A stretch of DNA of 64,000 nucleotides from Streptomyces sp. HUAS YS2 (lineage in GTDB: Bacteria > Actinomycetota > Actinomycetes > Streptomycetales > Streptomycetaceae), in NCBI RefSeq assembly GCF_033343995.1, contig NZ_CP137573.1, positions 4,373,001 through 4,437,000 on the forward strand, given 5' to 3'. Both the position numbers and the translations under genes were made by a program. Under the pieces are notes generated by a model, which made no database searches, was not told where the DNA came from, and worked only from the letters and a program-made list of their open reading frames with translations. The first letter of the stretch is position 1. Every line of letters starts with the position of its first letter. Below are positions 49,776 to 57,152 of this stretch, piece by piece.

Positions 49776-50480
49776 ATGACTGACTTCGTACTGGTGGCAG
49801 GCGCGTGGCTCGGGGCTTGGGCGTGGGACGAGGTGGTCCCGGAACTGCGGGCGGCGGGACACGGGGCGCACGCGCTGACGCTGTCCGGGCTCGCGGAGAA
49901 GCGGGACGTGGCGGCCGGACAGCGGACGCATGTGGACGACATCGTGGCGGAGGTCGACCGGCTCGGTTCGGGCGAGCGGGACGTCGTCCTCGTCGGCCAC
50001 AGCTACTCGGGCATCCCGGTCGGTCAGGCCGCCGAGCGGATCGGGGACCGGCTGAAGCGGGTGGTGTTCGTCGACTCCGGAGTGCCCGCACACGGGGAGT
50101 CGATGGCCTCCGCCTGGTGGCAGGGTCAGGCGGTCTTCGAGGCGATGCTCGCCGATAACGACGGGTACTGGATCCCGCTCACCGCGCCCGAGTTCGCGGG
50201 TCAGGACCTCACCGACGAGCAGATCGCCCGCATCATCGACCGGGCCACCCCGCACCCCGGCGCGACGGTCACCGAACCGGCCGTCCTGGAGCGCTCGTTG
50301 ACCGAACTCCCGGCCACGTACATCAAGTGCCTGCTCGACGGCGACGAGCCGAACCCGGACGTCGCGGAGCTGCTCAAGAGCGACCGCTGGCGCCTGGTCG
50401 AGATGAACACCGGCCATTGGCCGATGTTCTCCACCCCGCGCGACCTGGCCCGGATCCTCCTCACGGAGGCTGCCCGCTAG
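49776..50480 (+). CDS. Alpha/beta-hydrolase (esterase-like)
   Basis: A protein of 234 aa. Opening MTDFVLVAGAWLGAWAWDEV, nucleophile elbow VLVGHSYSGIPVGQAAER, and terminal His in MNTGHWPMFSTPRDLARIL. It resembles plant salicylate/hydroxynitrile-lyase-like esterases (AB hydrolase 6). Substrate unknown. Its stop overlaps the end of the convergent DUF4267 gene by 4 bp. Confidence 0.87.
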   Translation: MTDFVLVAGAWLGAWAWDEVVPELRAAGHGAHALTLSGLAEKRDVAAGQRTHVDDIVAEVDRLGSGERDVVLVGHSYSGIPVGQAAERIGDRLKRVVFVDSGVPAHGESMASAWWQGQAVFEAMLADNDGYWIPLTAPEFAGQDLTDEQIARIIDRATPHPGATVTEPAVLERSLTELPATYIKCLLDGDEPNPDVAELLKSDRWRLVEMNTGHWPMFSTPRDLARILLTEAAR

Positions 50481-50911
50481 GCGGGCTGCGGGGCGAGCGT
50501 TGCCGGAGCGGTCGCGGCCCTGCGGGTCTCGCGCATGAGAAGGAGGCCGTTGACCACCATCAGCGTCGCGGTCAGGCCGTGGACGCCGAGCGCGGTGGAG
50601 ACGGATCCGTGGTGAGCCAGCACGTTGGCCATGTCGCCGTACGCGGCGAAGGCCCCCACGAGCAGTGCCCAGCCCAGCGCCCGGCGTTGCCCCGTCACCA
50701 GCAGGGCGCCCAGGGTCAGGGCCATGACGACGTCGCGGGTTCCCTTGACGACCAGGAAGCCGCCGCCGTCGCCGGACGGCCAGGTCGGCAGGCCGAAGGT
50801 CGGCGCCACCGTCTCCGGCCTCAGGATGAACTCCGACCCGAACCAGAGGATGAAGAGGACGAAGGTGGCGGCCAGAACGGTGTTGATCTTCTTCAGTGGC
50901 GTAGAGCGCAT
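50477..50911 (-). CDS. DUF4267-type four-helix membrane protein
   Basis: A protein of 144 aa. Four hydrophobic helices (VLAATFVLFILWFGSEFIL, VVMALTLGALLV, ALGWALLVGAFAAYGDM, GLTATLMVVNGLLL). The FLVVKGTRDVVM motif is typical of DUF4267. Start 50911 has GGAGGGA at good spacing. Divergent from a tetR gene with three operator-like palindromes between; it is the obvious repressed target. Confidence 0.82.
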   Translation of the reverse strand: MRSTPLKKINTVLAATFVLFILWFGSEFILRPETVAPTFGLPTWPSGDGGGFLVVKGTRDVVMALTLGALLVTGQRRALGWALLVGAFAAYGDMANVLAHHGSVSTALGVHGLTATLMVVNGLLLMRETRRAATAPATLAPQPA

Positions 50912-50928
50912 GACGATCCCTCCGGGAG

Positions 50929-50992
50929 CTAGCGTTGCTAGGTGACGATGCAACGCTAGCTCTGCTAACGCTCGATTGTCTAGCGGTGCTAG
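50929..50992. promoter_or_regulatory. Triple palindromic operator of a TetR divergon
   Basis: CTAGCGTTGCTAG (50929-50941), CTAGCTCTGCTAA (50956-50968) and CTAGCGGTGCTAG (50980-50992) are three copies of CTAGC-N3-GCTAG. In addition AGCTAGCGTTGC (50927-50938) and GCAACGCTAGCT (50950-50961) form a perfect 12-bp inverted repeat. Fits TetR autoregulation. Confidence 0.82.
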
Positions 50993-51001
50993 GATCGACT
51001 C

Positions 51002-51580
51002 ATGTCGGTAAAAGAACGCAAGGAGCGCGAACGGGCGGAGCGCGAGCGCCTCATCGTGACGACGGCCCGTGAACTCGCCGAGCAGCAGGGCTGGGACGCC
51101 GTCACCACCCGCCGGCTCGCCGAGCGCATCGAATACAGCCAGCCCGTCCTCTACAGCCACTTCCGCGGCAAGCGCGAGATCATCGGCGCCGTCGCCCTGG
51201 AAGGCGCCACCGAGATGGCCGCGGCGGTGCGGGCCGCGACCGGCGCCGAGGACGACCCGCGCGCCCGCGCCGCCGCCCTGGCCCGCGCCTACCTCGACTT
51301 CGCCGTACGCAACCCGGCGGTCTACGACGCCCTGTTCCAGCTCGACGGCGGCCTCGCGTACGCGCAGGAGGACACCCCCGAGCAGCTGAAGGACGCCTTC
51401 GCCGCGCTGATGGAGAGCCTGGCCGAGGTCGCCGGCGACGGCGTCCCCCCGGGGCTGTTCACCGAGGTGTTCTGGGCGTCCCTGCACGGCCTGGCGACCC
51501 TGACCCGCGCGGGTCGCCTCCTGCCCGAGGACGCCGAGCCGAGGGTGCAGCTGCTGGTGGACCGGCTCGCCGTGGTCTGA
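51002..51580 (+). CDS. TetR/AcrR-family transcriptional repressor
   Basis: A protein of 192 aa. N-terminal HTH about 14-60: LIVTTARELAEQQGWDAVTT then RRLAERIEYSQPVLYSHFRGK. A helical ligand-binding domain follows (TetR_C-like WHG domain, AYLDFAVRNPAVYDALFQLD). It probably represses itself and the DUF4267 gene via the triple operator 10-73 bp upstream. Inducer unknown. The start is an ATG only 9 bp past the last palindrome. Confidence 0.92.
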   Translation: MSVKERKERERAERERLIVTTARELAEQQGWDAVTTRRLAERIEYSQPVLYSHFRGKREIIGAVALEGATEMAAAVRAATGAEDDPRARAAALARAYLDFAVRNPAVYDALFQLDGGLAYAQEDTPEQLKDAFAALMESLAEVAGDGVPPGLFTEVFWASLHGLATLTRAGRLLPEDAEPRVQLLVDRLAVV

Positions 51581-51693
51581 CGCACCGCACGGCGCGCCCC
51601 CTCGTTTCGCGGCTCGGGCTGAGGGAAGCGCCACGGGCAGGGGGCGTGCGCTGGGGGGCGTGCGCCGGTCCGGAGCAGGCGGTGGGGGCGGTC

Positions 51694-52482
51694 ATGGACA
51701 AGACGGATGCCGGCACGAGAGGCGAATGGCTCACAGAGGTTCCCGTGCGTACGGGCGCCCGTCGGCGCGCATGGCGGTCGGCCGGATGGACGCGGGCCGT
51801 GGGCGCGCTGCTGATCGTGGCGGGTCTCGCCCTGGCGGTGGCCTCCGCCGCCATGTTCGGCCGCCTGCTGCCCCACCAGATCGAGCGGTACGAGGCCTAC
51901 CAGGCCGCTGAGCCGTGTCCCCGCGAGGCGCCGGCGGTGGACTGCCTGCAGGAGCTCACCTTCACGGTGACAAGCGTCCGGATGGAACCGCAGAGGAGAG
52001 GCTCCTACGCGGCGACCTTGTACCTCGCGCCGTCCTTGCACACGCACGTGGACTTCGGCAACCCGGACCCCCTGCTCCAGCGGCTGAAGCCCGGAGACCG
52101 GGTCGTCGGCACCGTCTGGCGACGGCAGGTCACGGAGTTGGACCGGGGAGGCGTACGGCAGGCCACCACCGACAGACCGCGCGACGATTACCAGGGGACT
52201 GCCGGCGCGGGTACGGGGCTGGGGCTGCTGGCCGCCCTGGGGCTCGTGTTCGGCATGGCAAGAGTCGCGCGTCCCGACAGTTACGAGTCTCTGACCGTGC
52301 GATCGTCGGGTCGGCCACTGTTCATCGTCACCATGGTCGTCGGGGTTGTCGGCGGACTTCCCGCCCTTTGGCTCGACCTCCCGTGGTGGACCGTGCCCCC
52401 CGTCTCCACGCTGATCGTGGCCTACGTCGCCTGGTACCTCTGGCGGCCCACGCGTACAGCGGGCACCGATACGGCCGCCTGA
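51694..52482 (+). CDS. Membrane protein of unknown function (four predicted helices)
   Basis: A protein of 262 aa. Helices at about 35-58 (VGALLIVAGLALAVASAAMF), 173-190, 205-225 and 230-250. A ~115-residue extracytoplasmic domain between the first two (EPCPREAPAVDCLQELTFTV, LAPSLHTHVDFGNPDPLLQRL) carries two cysteines. The layout resembles DUF3592-like proteins, but I would not assign the family firmly. Downstream of tetR by 113 bp on the same strand. Confidence 0.72.
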   Translation: MDKTDAGTRGEWLTEVPVRTGARRRAWRSAGWTRAVGALLIVAGLALAVASAAMFGRLLPHQIERYEAYQAAEPCPREAPAVDCLQELTFTVTSVRMEPQRRGSYAATLYLAPSLHTHVDFGNPDPLLQRLKPGDRVVGTVWRRQVTELDRGGVRQATTDRPRDDYQGTAGAGTGLGLLAALGLVFGMARVARPDSYESLTVRSSGRPLFIVTMVVGVVGGLPALWLDLPWWTVPPVSTLIVAYVAWYLWRPTRTAGTDTAA

Positions 52483-52647
52483 CGACGAAATCGGCCCGCC
52501 CGCCTATCGGAGGCGGCGCGGCCGTCGCGCTTCTCGATGCGGTCGCGGCGGTGCGATCGACATGTTGCCGCGCGCATGTGCTGTCGAAGATCGCTCAGGG
52601 CGGCCAACGGCCGTACAGGCAGGGGTGGTTGAGGCGGAAGAAGTCTG

Positions 52648-52677
52648 TTGACGACCTTAACGATCACCTCTTAGCGT
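52648..52677 (+). promoter_or_regulatory. Sigma-HrdB-type promoter of a small secreted protein gene
   Basis: -35 TTGACG (52648-52653), 18-bp spacer, -10 TAGCGT (52672-52677), then a leader of about 30 bases to the ATG with AAAGGA. One of the best sigma-70-like promoters in the window. Confidence 0.75.
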
Positions 52678-52713
52678 GACGCGCGACGCTGACCACGTTC
52701 AAAGGATTTCGAC

Positions 52714-53046
52714 ATGCGACGTATCACCAAGGTGGCCGTGCAAGGAGTGGTGGCCTCTGTGGGGCTGACCACGTGTCTGGTAGTCGGCGCGAGCCCGGCC
52801 CAGGCGGCCGTCTACGACTGCAAGGCGTCCTTCAACGGCGAGGACAACATGGCAGTCGCCCACTGCTACGGGGGATTCGGCAGGTACCGGGTGAAGTCGA
52901 AGTGCGACTCGCCCACCTACCCCTACTCGATCACCATCTACGGCCCCTGGGTCTCCCGGTCCTCCGGCCAGAGCCACCCCCCGGCCTCCCTGGTGGACGG
53001 CGACAGGTACAACTGCCACATCACGAGCGCCTCGACGTTCGTCTAG
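52714..53046 (+). CDS. Small secreted cysteine-containing protein
   Basis: A protein of 110 aa. Signal peptide MRRITKVAVQGVVASVGLTT... with clear ASPAQA cleavage. The mature ~80 residues contain four cysteines (YDCKASF, AHCYGGF, KSKCDSP, YNCHITS), enough for two disulfides. No known domain. A strong promoter and AAAGGA Shine-Dalgarno suggest substantial expression. Orphan; neighbours do not hint at function. Confidence 0.8.
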   Translation: MRRITKVAVQGVVASVGLTTCLVVGASPAQAAVYDCKASFNGEDNMAVAHCYGGFGRYRVKSKCDSPTYPYSITIYGPWVSRSSGQSHPPASLVDGDRYNCHITSASTFV

Positions 53047-53095
53047 GCGGCACGGGCATCTCGTTCCCCGCCGTCCGCGCGGATGAGCTGAAGCG

Positions 53096-53914
53096 TCATG
53101 GGCGGTTCCTCTCGCGGGCGCGGATCGCTTCCGCGTAGGCGTGGACGCGGGGGGCGGGGACGGCCGGGGCGGGGCGTGGTGGGCGAGCCGGCTCGTCCCG
53201 GCAGGTGCCGCATTCGCCGCCTGCCAAGGTCTCCGCGTAGCTGGGCGCCCCGCACTTGGCGCATTCCAGGAGGCGGAGGGGTGGGGGCTCGCGGCGGAGT
53301 GGTTCGGGCGGGATCTTCGTGGTCAGGCGGGTACGGAGCAGCGCGGCCGGGTGGTGGACGGGCGACGGCAGCCCGGTCGTCAGGGCCCGCCGCACGTCGT
53401 CGTCGGTCGCCTCCCGGGCGAACCACTCCTCGACCAGCGGCGAGAGTCTGTGGCATTCCGCGTGGGACAGCGACAGGACGGAGTTCTCCCGGCCGAGAGC
53501 CGCAAGCAGGATGTACGCGCGGGAGCGGGTCGGCCGGGGCTTCTCCTTCGGGACGTCCCCGCGCCGGAACTGCTCCCACCAGGCGTCGTCGCGAGCCGTA
53601 CGGGACCACCACGTTCGTGTGATCCACAGCCCGTCCAGACATTCTCGCCCGCGCCTCAAGTGCCCCACCCGCTGAATGCGGTTGAGGGAGGTCCGGACGG
53701 CGCACTGCCCGTACGGCAGCTTCTCGGCCAGCATCTTCACCGAGATGTCGCTGCCCTCCGGCAGCCGGTCGATGTACGCGGCGATCGCCGCCTCGCGGGG
53801 CGGGAGATGGCCCCAGTCGTCCAGCCCTGCCGGACGTTCGTACGGCGTGGAGCGCTTTCCGTAGCCAGGGTTGGCGAGAGGGTGCGCAGCACTATTAGAG
53901 TCGGCGTTAGCCAT
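53096..53914 (-). CDS. Winged-helix plus zinc-ribbon protein, putative DNA-binding
   Basis: A protein of 272 aa. About residues 38-95 look like a winged HTH (EAAIAAYIDRLPEGSDISVK, MLAEKLPYGQCAVRTSLNRI, then a wing). The C-terminal zinc ribbon is CAKC-x15-CGTC (about 225-247). Such proteins are frequent in Streptomyces genomic islands and are usually labelled helix-turn-helix protein. First codons are unusually AT-rich (GCTAACGCCGACTCTAATAG). Start 53914 has GAGG upstream. Function unproven. Confidence 0.72.
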   Translation of the reverse strand: MANADSNSAAHPLANPGYGKRSTPYERPAGLDDWGHLPPREAAIAAYIDRLPEGSDISVKMLAEKLPYGQCAVRTSLNRIQRVGHLRRGRECLDGLWITRTWWSRTARDDAWWEQFRRGDVPKEKPRPTRSRAYILLAALGRENSVLSLSHAECHRLSPLVEEWFAREATDDDVRRALTTGLPSPVHHPAALLRTRLTTKIPPEPLRREPPPLRLLECAKCGAPSYAETLAGGECGTCRDEPARPPRPAPAVPAPRVHAYAEAIRARERNRP

Positions 53915-54154
53915 GGATCGAACCTCGTTGGGTTTCTTCGATCTGGTTGGTGAGGCCCTCGTCCGGTGTTGGCGCACCGGCGGGGGCCGTTCTATGTCTA
54001 GGCCCGCTCACCGTAAGCGCATATGACGCTCCGTGGCAAGTTGCTCGCTCAGCGTCAACTCCTGGGGTGGGTGGGTGGGTTGATCCCAGGTCCGTACCCA
54101 TTCCTCAGAAACAGGGCTCGAAGCTGGGGGCTTGAGCTTCGGGCCGGCGGACGC

Positions 54155-54628
54155 TCAGCAGGGGCCCTCGGTGACCGACGTGTCGAGCAGCTGCTTCGCG
54201 TACACCGGGCTCACCGGATCCGCCTCCAGGGACGTCGTCCTGACGGTCATGCAGAACTTCGCCGTGGTGTCGTCCGTGCTGATCTCGTACCGCCCGTCGG
54301 AGTACTTGGAGACGTCGACGCCGAGGTCCGGACCCGCGCCCGTCTCCTCGATCGCGTCCCTGATGTGGGCGTCGATCGAGAAGTGCACGTACGGGTCGTG
54401 GACGCCCCCGTCGAGCCGTCGGTTCGCCTCCTGGACCCCGTCACGCAGCTCGCCGTCGCTCCATGTCGACCCGGCCTCCACGGCGAATATCGCGCCGAAC
54501 GCGAGGAGCGGCGTGATCACGATGAGCGCGAGCCCCACCGGGCTCCGGTGGTTGTAGACGTACCGGCCGGTGCCCCACTTGCTCCGCACGAACACCGGCT
54601 CGTCGCTGCTGGGTTCCATGGTCATCAT
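54155..54628 (-). CDS. Single-pass membrane protein of unknown function
   Basis: A protein of 157 aa. Cytosolic N-terminus (SKWGTGRYVYNHRSPVG) then one helix (LALIVITPLLAFGAIFAVEA) and a ~105-residue extracytoplasmic domain with two cysteines (AKFCMTVRT and terminal EGPC). No domain recognised. Three candidate ATGs (54628, 54625, 54619); AAGGGG six bases before 54628 favours the longest. The ~240 bp on its downstream side hold nothing recognisable. Confidence 0.7.
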   Translation of the reverse strand: MMTMEPSSDEPVFVRSKWGTGRYVYNHRSPVGLALIVITPLLAFGAIFAVEAGSTWSDGELRDGVQEANRRLDGGVHDPYVHFSIDAHIRDAIEETGAGPDLGVDVSKYSDGRYEISTDDTTAKFCMTVRTTSLEADPVSPVYAKQLLDTSVTEGPC

Positions 54629-54665
54629 CCTGCGCCCCTTGACGGAGCCGTGTCGCCGCCTACAT

Positions 54666-54687
54666 ATTTAGTTCGGCCGAACGAAAT
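54666..54687. promoter_or_regulatory. 22-bp palindromic operator upstream of the SgcJ/EcaC-like gene
   Basis: ATTTAGTTCGG and CCGAACGAAAT are inverted arms with one mismatched pair; the core GTTCGGCCGAAC is perfect. It ends 26 bp before the ATG, a typical repressor position. No regulator gene adjoins. Confidence 0.7.
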
Positions 54688-54713
54688 AAATCCTGAGCGA
54701 CGAGGGGAACGTC

Positions 54714-55202
54714 ATGGACACAGAGATTCGTGAGCTGTTCGCGGAGTACTGCCGGACCTGGACGGCGGGTGACGCCGTCGGTTTCGGCCGGCTCTTCACC
54801 GAGGACGCCGACTACGTCTCGTACGACGGCAGTTGGGCGGCAGGCGCCGAGCGGCTCCAGGACAACCACGACAAGCTCTTCCGGGGCGTCATCGCCGGAT
54901 CGGCAATGGTCGGCGAGATCGAGTCGCTGCGTTTCGTCACCGCCGACGTCGCGGTGCTCGTCGGGAACGGGTCGGTCCTCATGCCCTGGCGCAGCCGGCT
55001 CCCGAAGCGGCGGCTGTCGCGGCAGATCATCGTCGTCGTCCGCACGCCGGAGGGCTGGCGGATCGCCGCCATCCAGAACGGCCGGCAGCGGCCGATCACC
55101 GTCCCGGAGCCCGACTCGATGCCGGCGAAGATGTCGCAGGCCATGACGCGGCTCGCGCAGCGGCTCAACGTAGGCCGCGCGCGTCAGGTGACGCTGCCGT
55201 GA
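54714..55202 (+). CDS. SgcJ/EcaC-family NTF2-like protein
   Basis: A protein of 162 aa, cystatin/NTF2-like alpha+beta fold: IRELFAEYCRTWTAGDAVGF, LFTEDADYVSYDGSWAAGAE and VVVRTPEGWRIAAIQNGRQR. The SgcJ/EcaC family includes proteins linked to oxidation or self-resistance in natural-product clusters, but no cluster is present. GAGGGG precedes the ATG. A palindromic operator lies upstream and a hairpin terminator downstream. Confidence 0.82.
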   Translation: MDTEIRELFAEYCRTWTAGDAVGFGRLFTEDADYVSYDGSWAAGAERLQDNHDKLFRGVIAGSAMVGEIESLRFVTADVAVLVGNGSVLMPWRSRLPKRRLSRQIIVVVRTPEGWRIAAIQNGRQRPITVPEPDSMPAKMSQAMTRLAQRLNVGRARQVTLP

Positions 55203-55205
55203 GTC

Positions 55206-55228
55206 AGGCCCCCGCGGGGCGGGGGCCT
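55206..55228. terminator. Bidirectional terminator
   Basis: AGGCCCCCGC-GGG-GCGGGGGCCT, perfect 10-bp stem between convergent genes. Confidence 0.8.
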
Positions 55229-55237
55229 GTCAGGGGC

Positions 55238-55444
55238 TCAGCGCGTGACGTCCGCGACGAACGCGGACCAGGCGGCCGCCCGGAACACGAGCTTCGGGCC
55301 GTCGGGGTTCTTGGAGTCCCGCACGGGGACGACGCCGGGGTGGTCGGCGGACACTTCGAGGCAGTCGCCGCCGCTGCCGCCGCTGAAGCTGGACTTGAAC
55401 CACACCGCGGTGCTCAGGTCGTACTCAGGGATGTCGATCTTCAT
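55238..55444 (-). CDS. DUF397 protein
   Basis: A protein of 68 aa: the DUF397 signature WFKSSFSGGSGGDCLEV and VPVRDSKNPDGPKLVF is complete. DUF397 proteins are the small partners of Scr1-type XRE regulators in Streptomyces and act in development and antibiotic control. Its start lies 20 bp inside the end of the upstream XRE gene, a classic coupled arrangement. An antitoxin-like or anti-regulator role has been proposed for this pair type. Confidence 0.92.
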   Translation of the reverse strand: MKIDIPEYDLSTAVWFKSSFSGGSGGDCLEVSADHPGVVPVRDSKNPDGPKLVFRAAAWSAFVADVTR

Positions 55445-56276
55445 GCGCGTAATCCTCCGCCAAGGTTTCGATCAGGGCCAGGGATTCTCGCGGGGACAAC
55501 GCGTCGGCCCCGAGCAGATCGTAGGTCAGCTCGTGCCGCCTGACGGCGCCAGGATCGTCCTCCAGCCTGCCTGCGTTCAGGCCCTGGAGATAGGCGAGCG
55601 TCGGTGCGTCCTTGAAGGACATCAGCTTCAGTGAGCCCTCCATAGCCCCGTATGCTCCCGCTCCGAACGGCAGCACCTGCACGATCAATCGGCGCCGCCT
55701 GGCCAGTGCCGCAACGTGACTAAGCGCCCCTGCCATCACGTCTCGCCCACCGACCTCCTGGCGCAGCACCGCCTCGCCCAGCACCACCCACAACAACGGC
55801 TTTGTTGGGTCGGCCAGCAGTCGGCCGCGTTCCAGCCTCGCGGCTACGAGTTCGTCGATCTTCTCCTCTGGAGCGGTCGGCTGGTACGCGTGGAACACCT
55901 CTCGCGCGTACGCCTCCGTCTGCATCAGCCCCGGGATCAACAACGGCGCGAACTCCTTGATCGCCTCCGCCACCGCTTCCGCCTCCGCCGCCTCCGCGAA
56001 GTGGTCCGGGTATCTCGACTTGTTTGCCGCCCGGCAGTTCCGCTCGAAGAACCCGCCCGTGTCCAACAACCCGTCCAGTTGGGTCGCGATGTCCTGTGGG
56101 ATGCGCCGTGTCCCCGCCTCCATCTGGCCGATGTACGAGCCGCTCACGAACAGCGACTCGCCGAGCGCCTCCTGGCTGAGGCCCTTGCGTTCGCGGGCGT
56201 GGCGGAGTTCGGCGCCGATTATCGCTCTGGGTGAGGCTGAGGGGTCAGGTTTCCTCGGGCCGCCGGTTCCGGCCAT
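55425..56276 (-). CDS. XRE-family regulator with DUF5753 (Scr1-type)
   Basis: A protein of 283 aa. N-terminal HTH: GAELRHARERKGLSQEALGE and SLFVSGSYIGQMEAGTRRIP. The rest is DUF5753 (FFERNCRAANKSRYPDHFAE, LIPGLMQTEAYAREVFHAYQ, LWVVLGEAVLRQEVGG). Start 56276 has GGAG eight bases upstream. Overlaps DUF397. Divergent from two coupled small genes; the 119-bp gap carries a candidate operator. Confidence 0.92.
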   Translation of the reverse strand: MAGTGGPRKPDPSASPRAIIGAELRHARERKGLSQEALGESLFVSGSYIGQMEAGTRRIPQDIATQLDGLLDTGGFFERNCRAANKSRYPDHFAEAAEAEAVAEAIKEFAPLLIPGLMQTEAYAREVFHAYQPTAPEEKIDELVAARLERGRLLADPTKPLLWVVLGEAVLRQEVGGRDVMAGALSHVAALARRRRLIVQVLPFGAGAYGAMEGSLKLMSFKDAPTLAYLQGLNAGRLEDDPGAVRRHELTYDLLGADALSPRESLALIETLAEDYAHEDRHP

Positions 56277-56331
56277 GGTGATCAACTCCAGCTCGCACAT
56301 TCGCGGTTGTTGGGGTGTCACGACTGTTCCC

Positions 56332-56352
56332 AGTGTCCCCTGCCCGGACACT
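56332..56352. promoter_or_regulatory. Inverted repeat in the XRE divergent region
   Basis: AGTGTCC, seven bases, GGACACT. Lies between the XRE gene and the divergent small gene, a plausible XRE operator. Confidence 0.5.
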
Positions 56353-56395
56353 CTGGGTGCACGAAACCGATACACAGAGTGGAGGAGTCGGTAAG

Positions 56396-56617
56396 GTGGA
56401 AACTTCGTTGGATCGCCTGCGCGCAGCGCAGCAGGTCGTCGACCAGCTGAAATCCGAGTTGGACGCGGTCGATGTCGTCCTGCCGTCGCTCGGCGTGGAT
56501 CCCCTGACGCTGGCCGGTAGCGGCCCGGAGTCCCCGTACCCGCTGGTGGATCTGGGGCGGTGCAACATCGACACCGCACTGCGGCTCGCGGCCGTGCTCA
56601 GCGAGGGGCGGCGGTGA
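56396..56617 (+). CDS. 73-aa hypothetical protein
   Basis: A protein of 73 aa, helical start (VETSLDRLRAAQQVVDQLKS, coiled-coil-like) followed by a Leu-rich segment ending LAAVLSEGRR. GTG at 56396 is chosen because GGAGGAG lies eight bases upstream; a longer frame from 56315 has no such signal. Overlaps the next gene as GTGA. Similar small genes often accompany XRE-DUF397 loci (memory, unverified). Confidence 0.7.
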   Translation: METSLDRLRAAQQVVDQLKSELDAVDVVLPSLGVDPLTLAGSGPESPYPLVDLGRCNIDTALRLAAVLSEGRR

Positions 56618-56838
56618 ACGCGGGGGCCGCCGCGTACGCGGTCGGCGCGTACGTCGTCGACTCGCGCGACGGGCGGATCGGCCGGGTCATGGGCCGGCAG
56701 GGTCCCTGTCTGCAGTTGTGTCCGCCGGGTGGCGGGCGCGAGTGGGACTGTCCGCCCGAGGCCCTCGCTCCCGCCGCGCCGCGTGACGTGCTCAGGGCCC
56801 GCGTGCGGGCGGTCAACCGCGACGGGCGGCTTCCCTGA
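56614..56838 (+). CDS. 74-aa hypothetical protein, coupled to the previous gene
   Basis: A protein of 74 aa. VNAGAAAYAVGAYVVDSRDG then GRIGRVMGRQGPCLQLCPPG and REWDCPPEALAPA. Beta-rich, SH3/KOW-like opening (YVVDSRDGRIGRVMG) with three cysteines. GTGA overlap with the upstream stop implies translational coupling. Its 3' end overlaps the convergent zinc-ribbon gene by 26 bp. Function unknown. Confidence 0.7.
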   Translation: MNAGAAAYAVGAYVVDSRDGRIGRVMGRQGPCLQLCPPGGGREWDCPPEALAPAAPRDVLRARVRAVNRDGRLP

Positions 56839-57148
56839 GGCGGTGACGCGCCACCTGCTCCTGCCGAGCCTTGTACTGCGGAAGCCACTCCTTCGTCTCG
56901 CGCGGAGTGCGGGGTCGGTCCCCCGGGCCACCGCAGCAGCTCTTGTGGAAGCCGACGCCGGCGTCGAAGAGCGTGGCGAGGACGCGCCATGCGGTGGCGT
57001 CGCGGCGTCGCGGCGCGGCGAAGGCGGAGCCGGCGTGGATCATCGGCTCCGCGCAGCGCGGGCAGCGCCGCTCGCGCTCCGGGTCGTGCCACTGCTTGTA
57101 GGAGGCCCGGCACGGGACGCAGACGTACGAGGTCTTTCCGTGGGACAT
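56813..57148 (-). CDS. Small zinc-ribbon-like protein
   Basis: A protein of 111 aa. Two CxxC pairs, YVCVPCRASYKQ and RRCPRCAEPM, form a likely zinc ribbon near the N-terminus; a later FHKSCCGGPGD adds two more cysteines. The C-terminus is basic and helical (ARQEQVARHRLREAARRG). Start 57148 lies 4 bp after the stop of the upstream hydrolase gene, so they are probably co-transcribed. Possible nucleic-acid binding; no assignment. Confidence 0.75.
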   Translation of the reverse strand: MSHGKTSYVCVPCRASYKQWHDPERERRCPRCAEPMIHAGSAFAAPRRRDATAWRVLATLFDAGVGFHKSCCGGPGDRPRTPRETKEWLPQYKARQEQVARHRLREAARRG

Positions 57149-57152
57149 GTCC

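Noticed and set aside
54714..55202. SgcJ/EcaC-like gene as part of an antibiotic cluster or the SoxR regulon
   Set aside because: No biosynthetic neighbours and no CCTCAAG-type box upstream; the family name alone is not evidence.
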